Assembly (NCBI GenBank): GCA_034414595.1
Contig: DAOULY010000002.1
Location: 186,001 to 250,000, forward strand
Origin: DAOULY01 sp034414595
Lineage (GTDB): Bacteria; Chloroflexota; Dehalococcoidia; SZUA-161; JAUWZY01
Reading direction: 5' to 3'
Length of the DNA: 64,000 bases
The notes under the pieces are model-generated. The model saw nothing but the letters and a program-made list of their open reading frames with translations, was not told the origin of the DNA and searched no databases. Numbering within the stretch: position 1 is the stretch's first letter; each line of letters starts with the position of its first letter. Below, piece by piece: positions 57,971 through 64,000 of the stretch. The position numbers and the translations under genes were made by a program.

Positions 57971-59050
57971 ATGCCATTCAAGGCGTACTATTTGAGACCG
58001 GAGGGTGAGCTCAAGCGTGACCTCAGCGAAGAGGAGGTGCGAGCTGCTTATGAATCGAAGCAGGGGCTGCTGTGGGTGGACATTACCGAGACCACAGAGG
58101 AAGACGCGGAATTCCTGGAACGAACATTCAACTTCCACCATCTCGCCGTGGAAGACTGCATAAGCCCGCAAATTCGCCCCCCGAAAATCGACGACTTTGA
58201 CGACTATCTCTTCATCATAGTTCACGGCGTCAATCATAGGGCGGAGTCAGACATCGTGGAGACGACAGAACTGGCCATCTTCCTCGGCTCCCACTTTGTA
58301 GTGAGCAACCATAACATCCCCCTATACAGCATTGCCTCAGTGAAACAGCTGGTGGAAGATGACGGCCGTCCCATGAGGCGTGGGGCGGACTTTCTGGCTC
58401 ACACCCTGGTGGACGCGCTGATCGATAATGTCATGCCCACTATCGACAGGATGAGCGAAGTCGCAGATGAAATTGATGAAGAGGTAATTCACAGACCCCT
58501 GCAGTCAACCTTGGAGGCCATCCTGAAGCTCAAACGTTCCACCCTCCGAATCCATCGAGTCATGACTCCCCAGCGGGAAATTCTAAATCGGCTGAGCAGG
58601 GGTGAGTTCTCGATCATAAGTGAGAGGGCACTTATCTTCTACCGGGATGTTTTCGACCATTTAGTGCGCATCGAAGACCTGACCCAAACTATTCGCGACC
58701 GGGCCGACAATGCCCTGTCTACCTATCTCTCGTCTGTGGCCAACCAACAGAACGAGACGATGAAAGTCCTGGCAATGGTGGCCACCATATTCCTGCCCCT
58801 TACCCTGGTAGCCGGGATATACGGTATGAACTTTGAGAACATGCCAGAGCTGAGGTGGTCCTGGGGCTATTTCGCTGTGCTTGGATTCATGGGGACTGTC
58901 ATCGCTGTCGTCATCTGGCGCTTCTGGGCTGGGAAGTGGATTACCTGGGGACGCCGAGGAGTTGCCAAGGCCAGGCTCTTCGCCGTGGAGCCAGAGAAGC
59001 TCATCGGTTATATTGGCAACTTGGCAAAATGGCCCCGCCTGTACCTGTAG
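57971..59050 (+). CDS. corA: CorA-family magnesium transporter
   Basis: A 359-residue divalent-metal channel: large N-terminal alpha/beta cytoplasmic domain, long stalk helix and two C-terminal membrane helices (about 283-303 and 315-335) with the signature YGMNFENMPE before the loop. AAGGAGGTGG precedes ATG 57971, 17 nt after the phosphorylase stop. The position in a glucan cluster may simply reflect co-transcription. Everything typical of the family. Confidence 0.95.
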   Translation: MPFKAYYLRPEGELKRDLSEEEVRAAYESKQGLLWVDITETTEEDAEFLERTFNFHHLAVEDCISPQIRPPKIDDFDDYLFIIVHGVNHRAESDIVETTELAIFLGSHFVVSNHNIPLYSIASVKQLVEDDGRPMRRGADFLAHTLVDALIDNVMPTIDRMSEVADEIDEEVIHRPLQSTLEAILKLKRSTLRIHRVMTPQREILNRLSRGEFSIISERALIFYRDVFDHLVRIEDLTQTIRDRADNALSTYLSSVANQQNETMKVLAMVATIFLPLTLVAGIYGMNFENMPELRWSWGYFAVLGFMGTVIAVVIWRFWAGKWITWGRRGVAKARLFAVEPEKLIGYIGNLAKWPRLYL

Positions 59051-59137
59051 CGATGGCTAAAGGCTTTGAGTTCCCTGTCAACTCGGAGGACGACGCTACC
59101 AAGTCGCAGGAGTACCCTGCTCTCAGAGTCACTGCTT

Positions 59138-59166
59138 TTGGCAAGCGGTGTCCATTGCGATATAAT
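59138..59166 (+). promoter_or_regulatory. Promoter of glgE
   Basis: TTGGCA (59138-59143), 17-nt spacer, TATAAT (59161-59166). Predicted start near 59173, immediately before AAAGGAGG (59174-59181). Confidence 0.7.
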
Positions 59167-59182
59167 TTAGGACAAAGGAGGC

Positions 59183-59245
59183 GTGTGCTACCAAGCTTGG
59201 CATAAAAGAAAATGGCACGGCGAAAGCGAGAGTGTCTCTCAATGA
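59183..59245 (+). other. Possible leader peptide of glgE
   Basis: A 20-codon frame (GTG 59183 to TGA 59243-59245) begins right after a strong AAAGGAGG and its stop overlaps the glgE ATG as ATGA. The 1-nt distance between ribosome site and GTG is too short; GTG 59185, giving a 6-codon peptide, is an alternative. Either way the best ribosome site of this transcript does not serve glgE directly. Confidence 0.3.
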
Positions 59246-61230
59246 ATGAGCAGGAAGGCAAAGTAAGAGTAGCCATCGAGGGAGTAAAGCCCGAGATTGA
59301 CTATGGCCATTTCCCCATCAAACGGATTATTGGCGATGAGGTCATCGTGGAGGCTGATATTTTCGCTGATGGCCATGATGCTCTCTCGGCCGTCCTCTTG
59401 TATCGCAGGGAGAGTGACACCCAATGGATCGAGACTCCCATGGAATTCCTGGTCAACGACCGTTGGCGAGGGTCTTTTAGGGTCACCGAACTCGGTCGCT
59501 ACTACTACACCATTATGGCTTGGGTGGACCGCTTCAAATCGTGGCAACAGAACCTGGCAAAGAAGGCTGAAGCAGGCCAAGACGTTTCTGTTGATCTTCT
59601 GGTGGGCGCTCAGCTCATTTCAGAGGTCAGCCAGCGGGCTTCAAATCCCGCTGCGCAAACCCTGCAAGATTGGGCTGACACATTGCGTTCAACCAGAGCT
59701 GCAAGCCCGGCCAGGGTCCAGCTGGCTTTGAGCGAGGAAGTAGCCGACCTCATGGACAAGCACCCCGACAGGCAATTTGCCACCACTTACCCCAAGGAAC
59801 TAGCGGTGGTAGTTGACCGAGATAAAGCCCGCTTTGGCTCCTGGTATGAGATGTTCCCCCGTTCTTGTGCTCCTGGGCCAGGACGCCACGCCACCTTCAA
59901 GGACTGCGAGGTCCGCCTTCCTTATGTTGCGTCAATGGGATTTGATGTGCTCTACTTCCCACCGATCCATCCCATTGGCCGCACTCATCGCAAGGGTAAG
60001 AACAACACTCCTGCAGCTGGCACGGGTGCCCCGGGTACTCCGTGGGCCATCGGGGCGGAGGAGGGAGGCCACAAGGCAGTTCATCCCCAGCTCGGCACCT
60101 TGGAGGACTTCCGGCGGTTGGTAGACAAGGCCCGAGAGCATGGTATTGAGGTCGCCTTAGACTTGGCTTTCCAGTGCTCTCCAGACCATCCCTACGTAAA
60201 GGAGCATCCAGAGTGGTTCCGCTTTCGCCCGGACGGGACTGTACAGTACGCTGAAAACCCGCCCAAGAAATACCAGGACATTTACCCTCTTGATTTTGAG
60301 GCCGAGCACTGGCAGGAGCTCTGGGAAGAGCTCAAGAGCATCGTGCTGTTCTGGATCGAGCAGGGTATCCGCATCTTTAGGGTAGACAATCCGCACACCA
60401 AGCCTTTCCACTTCTGGGAGTGGCTGATTGCCGAGATTAAAAGAGACCAACCCGATGTGCTCTTCCTCTCTGAGGCGTTCACCCGCCCTAAGGTTATGTA
60501 CCAGCTCAGCAAGCTGGGCTTCACCCAGTCTTACACCTATTTCGCCTGGCGCAATACCAAATGGGAATTCACCCAGTACTTCACCGAGCTCACCAAGACA
60601 GAGGTACGGGAGCATTTCCGGCCCAATCTGTGGCCAAACACGCCCGATATTCTAACCGAATACCTTCAGTTAGGTGAAAGGCCCGCGTTTATGGCGCGGC
60701 TGGTTCTAGCAGCTACCTTAGGGGCTAGTTATGGGATATATGGTCCGGCCTTCGAACTCTGTGAGCGCCAACCCAAAGAGCCGAAGAGCGAGGAATATCT
60801 GGACTCTGAGAAATACGAGATCAAGCACTGGGAAATAGACAGACCGGATAGCCTGAAGGATTTCATTGCCAGGGTGAACCGCATCCGGCGGGAGAACCCC
60901 GCTCTCCAGAGCGATTGGAGCCTGCGCTTCCATTCTCTGGACAATGACCAGCTCATTTGCTATAGCAAACATACTGAAGACCTTTCCAATATCATCTTGG
61001 TCGTCGTGAACCTGGACTACCACTACACCCGATCAGGCTGGGTGGAATTTCCACTTGAGGCGTTGGGACTCGACCAGAAGGAGTCCTACCAAGTACATGA
61101 CCTCTTGAGTGACGCCCGCTACCTCTGGCATGGTTCCCGGAACTACGTAGAGCTTAACCCCAATATCTGCCCCGCCCACATCTTCCGCGTGCGCCAACGC
61201 ATTCGTAAAGAGCGAAACTTTGACCACTAA
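59242..61230 (+). CDS. glgE: Alpha-1,4-glucan:maltose-1-phosphate maltosyltransferase
   Basis: A GH13_3 enzyme of 662 residues that adds maltose from maltose-1-phosphate to the non-reducing end of alpha-glucan. N-terminal DUF3416 domain (IEGVKPEIDYGHFPIKR, VEADIFADGHD), then the barrel with FPPIHPIGRTHRKGKNN, nucleophile Asp in FRVDNPHTKP, acid/base Glu in FLSEAFTRPKVM and the YTYFAWRN stretch. All are GlgE hallmarks. The start may be ATG 59242 (overlapping a leader stop) or ATG 59212, ten codons earlier; neither has a strong ribosome site. TreS and a possible maltokinase are in the same cluster, so maltose-1-phosphate can be made from trehalose. Confidence 0.95.
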   Translation: MNEQEGKVRVAIEGVKPEIDYGHFPIKRIIGDEVIVEADIFADGHDALSAVLLYRRESDTQWIETPMEFLVNDRWRGSFRVTELGRYYYTIMAWVDRFKSWQQNLAKKAEAGQDVSVDLLVGAQLISEVSQRASNPAAQTLQDWADTLRSTRAASPARVQLALSEEVADLMDKHPDRQFATTYPKELAVVVDRDKARFGSWYEMFPRSCAPGPGRHATFKDCEVRLPYVASMGFDVLYFPPIHPIGRTHRKGKNNTPAAGTGAPGTPWAIGAEEGGHKAVHPQLGTLEDFRRLVDKAREHGIEVALDLAFQCSPDHPYVKEHPEWFRFRPDGTVQYAENPPKKYQDIYPLDFEAEHWQELWEELKSIVLFWIEQGIRIFRVDNPHTKPFHFWEWLIAEIKRDQPDVLFLSEAFTRPKVMYQLSKLGFTQSYTYFAWRNTKWEFTQYFTELTKTEVREHFRPNLWPNTPDILTEYLQLGERPAFMARLVLAATLGASYGIYGPAFELCERQPKEPKSEEYLDSEKYEIKHWEIDRPDSLKDFIARVNRIRRENPALQSDWSLRFHSLDNDQLICYSKHTEDLSNIILVVVNLDYHYTRSGWVEFPLEALGLDQKESYQVHDLLSDARYLWHGSRNYVELNPNICPAHIFRVRQRIRKERNFDH

Positions 61231-61291
61231 CTACATGTAAAGAATAGTCGGAGCAGCCTGCTTGCCGTTGATGATTCATAGAGGTTCACAG

Positions 61292-61321
61292 TTGAAAACA
61301 TGGTGACAGAAATCGTATATT
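61292..61321 (+). promoter_or_regulatory. Promoter of the receiver-fusion gene
   Basis: TTGAAA (61292-61297), 18-nt spacer, TATATT (61316-61321), placed 20 nt before the ATG; the leader would be about 13 nt and contain GGAGGGG. Confidence 0.6.
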
Positions 61322-61340
61322 TTGTAGGAGGGGTGGCGGC

Positions 61341-62249
61341 ATGCCCAGAAGAGCATTAAGCAAGGGGATCAGGGATGCTTTGGTCGGACTGATCAAGGGA
61401 ACTGGGGATGTGGTGGCGAGCACTATCGAGGTCACCCGTAATACCACCGTAGGCACACTGCGCGGCATCAGAGGTAAGAGAACCAAAGCACCACGCGTGG
61501 CAGAAGAGGCTGTCACAGATGCCATCCGTGCTGGCAGCGAGGCCGGCGCCGAGCTCGGCTCCGTGGCCAAGGGTGCGGTGATAGGTGTGATAGAAGGCGT
61601 GGGCGAGGTGACCAAGATAACCGCGGGTGTTCTCAGCGATTCCGTCCGGGCAGCGGTCAGGAGCGGCAACGAAATGGGTGGGGATGTGGCCACAGTGGCG
61701 AGGAAGGCAGTGGAGGGTGCTATTGAAGCTGGGGAACGAGCTGGATGGAAAGCAGAAGACGCAGCGGCAGCAGCAGTTGCTGGCGCTGTGGAGGCAGCGG
61801 GCGAGATGAGCGAAGCTGTCGCCACTGCCGTTACCAGAGCCGTCTCAGGGACAATTGCCGGAGTTCGGGTGGTGCTCAAGGCGCCAGCCAAGAAGCCAAT
61901 AATTCTGGCTGTAGATAGCAACCGCAGCAACCTGAAACTGTTGACTCAGAATCTGGGGCGGGGAGGTTATGAGACTCGTAGCGCTGCCAGCTTAGCGGAA
62001 CTGGATCAGGCCATCAAAGAAGCAGACAAAATCTCGCTGGCACTGATAGATTTATCCGGCTTTGACCGCAGTATCTGGGAACGCTGCGACCAGATGCGAG
62101 AGGCGAAGATACCTTTTCTGGTGATTGCACCCCAGCGCAGCCCCACCATTCAGCAAGACAGCATGATGCACGGTGCCCGCGGTGTGCTGGTCAAGCCCGT
62201 TGGAGTTAAGGAACTTATGGGATATATACGCGCCCTGCTCGGTGAATAA
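61341..62249 (+). CDS. Ala/Gly/Val-rich helical repeat protein with receiver-like domain
   Basis: A 302-residue protein with GGAGGGG before ATG 61341. Residues 1-180 are a low-complexity amphipathic region rich in Ala, Gly, Val and Glu with a loose repeat of about 11-15 residues (AVEGAIEAGERAGWKAED, AVAGAVEAAGEMSEAVA), recalling phasin or apolipoprotein-like surface-binding helices. Residues 187-302 look like a CheY-type receiver: ILAVDSNRSN, ALIDLSGFD with the phospho-acceptor Asp position, and VLVKPVGVKELM. The acidic pocket has only one Asp where two acidic residues are usual, so phosphorylation is uncertain. It lies between glgE and treS. A role in attaching to or regulating the glucan granule is speculation. 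Confidence 0.7.
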   Translation: MPRRALSKGIRDALVGLIKGTGDVVASTIEVTRNTTVGTLRGIRGKRTKAPRVAEEAVTDAIRAGSEAGAELGSVAKGAVIGVIEGVGEVTKITAGVLSDSVRAAVRSGNEMGGDVATVARKAVEGAIEAGERAGWKAEDAAAAAVAGAVEAAGEMSEAVATAVTRAVSGTIAGVRVVLKAPAKKPIILAVDSNRSNLKLLTQNLGRGGYETRSAASLAELDQAIKEADKISLALIDLSGFDRSIWERCDQMREAKIPFLVIAPQRSPTIQQDSMMHGARGVLVKPVGVKELMGYIRALLGE

Positions 62250-62264
62250 GTGAGGAGTTCTGAC

Positions 62265-64000
62265 GTGCCGAGGCAAAATACTAAGTCCTTTCCTTTTGAG
62301 GATGATGCCCTCTGGTATCAGGATGCTATAATCTATGAACTCCATGTCCGGGCGTTCTCCGATGACGATGGGGACGGAGTAGGAGACTTTCGGGGGCTGA
62401 CAAGGAAGCTTGACTACCTTCAAGACTTGGGAATTACGGCTATCTGGCTGCTCCCCTTCTACCCCTCACCCCTGAAAGACGATGGTTATGATATCGCAGA
62501 CTATACCGACATCCTGCCTATCTACGGGAATATGCACGACTTTAGAGACTTCGTCGAGGAGGCCCACCGGCGCGGCCTGCGTGTTATCACCGAGCTGGTC
62601 GTTAACCACACGTCCGACCAGCATCCCTGGTTCCAGCGAGCCCGGCATGCGCCACCGGGAAGCCGCTGGCGTGACTTCTATGTCTGGAGCGACACTCCAG
62701 ATAAGTATAAAGAAGCCCGCATCATTTTTAAGGACTACGAATACTCCAACTGGGCCTGGGACCAAGTTGCCAAGGCCTACTACTGGCACCGCTTTTATTC
62801 GCACCAGCCCGACCTCAACTACGATAGTCCACAGGTCCGGCGAGCTGCCTTTAGGGTGATGGATCACTGGCTGCGGCTGGGGGTTGATGGCCTCAGGGTT
62901 GATGCCGTGCCCTATCTCTACGAGCGTGAGGGTACAAACTGCGAGAACCTGCCTGAAACGCATGCCTTCTTAAAAGAACTGCGGAAGCACATCGATGGTA
63001 AATTCAAGAACCGCATGCTACTCGCCGAGGCCAATCAGTGGCCGGAGGATGTGGCGGCGTACTTCGGCGATGGTGACGAGTTCCACATGGCATTTCATTT
63101 CCCCCTCATGCCACGTATGTTTATGGCCATCCGCAGGGAGGAGCGCTTCCCCATCGTTGACATCCTCCAGGAGACACCCCAAATCCTAGAAAACTGCCAG
63201 TGGGCCCTTTTCCTGCGCAACCACGATGAGCTCACCTTGGAGATGGTCACCGATGAAGAGCGTGACTACATGTACCGAATGTACGCCCATGATGCTCAGA
63301 TGCGAATCAATCTGGGTATCCGCCGCCGCCTGGCCCCGCTGCTCAACAATGACCGAAAGAAGATTGAGCTGATGACTGGCCTGCTTTTCTCCCTACCCGG
63401 GACGCCTGTGCTCTACTACGGGGACGAAATTGGGATGGGGGACAATTTCTATCTCGGTGACCGTAATGGTGTGCGCACGCCGATGCAATGGAGCCCTAAT
63501 CGAAATGCAGGCTTCTCAGGCGCTAACCCGCAGAGGCTCTATCTGCCGGTAATCATTGACCCGGAGTATCACTATGAGGCCATCAATGTGGAAACCCAGC
63601 AGAACAACCCTGACTCCCTCCTCTGGTGGATGAAACGCATCATTGCGCTAAGGAAGCGTTTCAAGGCCTTTGGACGAGGAAGCCTTGACCTCCTTCATCC
63701 GCAGAATCCCAAGGTGCTGGCTTTTATCCGTAGGTATCAGGATGAGACCGTCCTGGTTGTGGCCAATCTTTCCCATTTGGCCCAGCAAGTACATCTCGAC
63801 CTCACTGACTTTAGAGGAAGCATCCCTGTTGAACTCTTCGGACGGGTGAGCTTCGCCCCTATTGCCGAATCTCCATACTACATCACTCTTGGCCCGTACG
63901 CCTTTTACTGGTTTTCCCTTGAGCCTGAGCAAGCGGAGTCACTCAGGCTCCGTCCCCTGCCAGCGGAGTCGATCGCATCACCGCGTACCGTGACAGTGAA
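62265..64000 (+). CDS. treS: Trehalose synthase (3' end cut by window edge)
   Basis: GH13_16 enzyme interconverting maltose and trehalose; 578 residues are visible and the frame is open to the right edge. GTG 62265 follows GAGGAG at 7 nt and lies 15 nt after the receiver-fusion stop. Motifs: WLLPFYPSPLKDDGYDIADY, ELVVNHTSDQHPWFQ, nucleophile Asp in GLRVDAVPYLYEREG, acid/base Glu in LLAEANQWPED, and RNHDELTLEMVTDEERDYMY, all diagnostic of TreS. Many TreS proteins continue into a maltokinase domain; whether this one does cannot be seen. It closes the TreS-maltokinase-GlgE route from trehalose to glucan. Confidence 0.96.
   Translation, partial: MPRQNTKSFPFEDDALWYQDAIIYELHVRAFSDDDGDGVGDFRGLTRKLDYLQDLGITAIWLLPFYPSPLKDDGYDIADYTDILPIYGNMHDFRDFVEEAHRRGLRVITELVVNHTSDQHPWFQRARHAPPGSRWRDFYVWSDTPDKYKEARIIFKDYEYSNWAWDQVAKAYYWHRFYSHQPDLNYDSPQVRRAAFRVMDHWLRLGVDGLRVDAVPYLYEREGTNCENLPETHAFLKELRKHIDGKFKNRMLLAEANQWPEDVAAYFGDGDEFHMAFHFPLMPRMFMAIRREERFPIVDILQETPQILENCQWALFLRNHDELTLEMVTDEERDYMYRMYAHDAQMRINLGIRRRLAPLLNNDRKKIELMTGLLFSLPGTPVLYYGDEIGMGDNFYLGDRNGVRTPMQWSPNRNAGFSGANPQRLYLPVIIDPEYHYEAINVETQQNNPDSLLWWMKRIIALRKRFKAFGRGSLDLLHPQNPKVLAFIRRYQDETVLVVANLSHLAQQVHLDLTDFRGSIPVELFGRVSFAPIAESPYYITLGPYAFYWFSLEPEQAESLRLRPLPAESIASPRTVTV

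Noticed and set aside
1..64000. CRISPR arrays, rRNA and tRNA genes
   Set aside because: No regularly spaced repeats, rRNA-like stretches or T-loop motifs were seen in the gaps between genes; tRNA absence is by eye only.

Overview
The window looks like chromosomal DNA of an anaerobic bacterium, most plausibly a Chloroflexota lineage close to Dehalococcoidia (inference, moderate). The reasons are many ferredoxin-like and CCG iron-sulfur proteins, a B12-dependent acyl-CoA mutase, a BamB-like tungsten protein, an acetylene-hydratase-like pterin enzyme, a methyltetrahydrofolate methyltransferase homologue, an NADH-linked NuoEF-type module, a DUF5679 mini-protein and a GlgE/TreS glucan pathway. No rRNA, tRNA, CRISPR array or intact insertion sequence was seen. 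Several close sigma70-type promoters (TTGACA-like box, 17-18 nt, TATAAT-like box) and strong AGGAGG ribosome sites support many of the starts chosen.

Layout. 1-5888 (+): a catabolic cassette of acyl-CoA synthetase (cut by the left edge), iron-sulfur protein, flavoprotein, and the large and small subunits of a divergent B12 mutase. 5925-9671 (-): a GlcD/GlpC-type fusion with an unusual Met/Pro-rich tail, a small ferredoxin and an ArsR regulator. 9870-13521: Smr protein, creatininase-family protein, DUF5679 protein, a ferredoxin/zinc-ribbon pair and a Crp/Fnr regulator with a matching operator. 13595-17119 (+): pterin oxidoreductase and methyltransferase. 17324-24511 (+): LMW phosphatase-like gene, then a MoxR/DUF58 membrane operon. 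24547-29081 (-): glmS, a GlmU-like gene and glmM under one promoter (UDP-GlcNAc supply). 30420-33166 (+): MarR regulator and RND/MMPL exporter. 33337-36450 (-): three-gene diaphorase. 36643-39032 (+): response regulator and sensor kinase. 39163-41693 (-): acetyl-CoA synthetase with eroded hypA/hypC-like genes. 42086-45088 (+): BamB-like gene, ferredoxin remnant, and a winged-helix gene with an AUA start.

45138-64000 (+) is mostly alpha-glucan and acetate metabolism: APH-like kinase, HAD phosphatase, GH57, glycosyltransferase, an unknown 105-residue protein, MscS, acetate kinase, phosphoketolase-like protein, glucan phosphorylase, CorA, GlgE, an Ala/Gly-repeat protein with a receiver-like domain, and trehalose synthase (cut by the right edge). 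TreS makes maltose, a kinase would make maltose-1-phosphate, and GlgE polymerises it; phosphorylase and GH57 remodel or degrade the glucan. Phosphoketolase would yield acetyl-phosphate for AckA.

The best candidate for undescribed biology is the opening cassette: the mutase keeps the fold and B12 partner but appears to have lost the methylmalonyl-CoA Arg, His and Tyr residues, and the partner flavoprotein lacks the fumarate-reductase catalytic signature. The acetylene-hydratase-like enzyme with His at the Asp13 position, the orphan BamB homologue and the receiver fusion in the glucan locus are next. Alignments and residue correspondences were made by eye from remembered family sequences.
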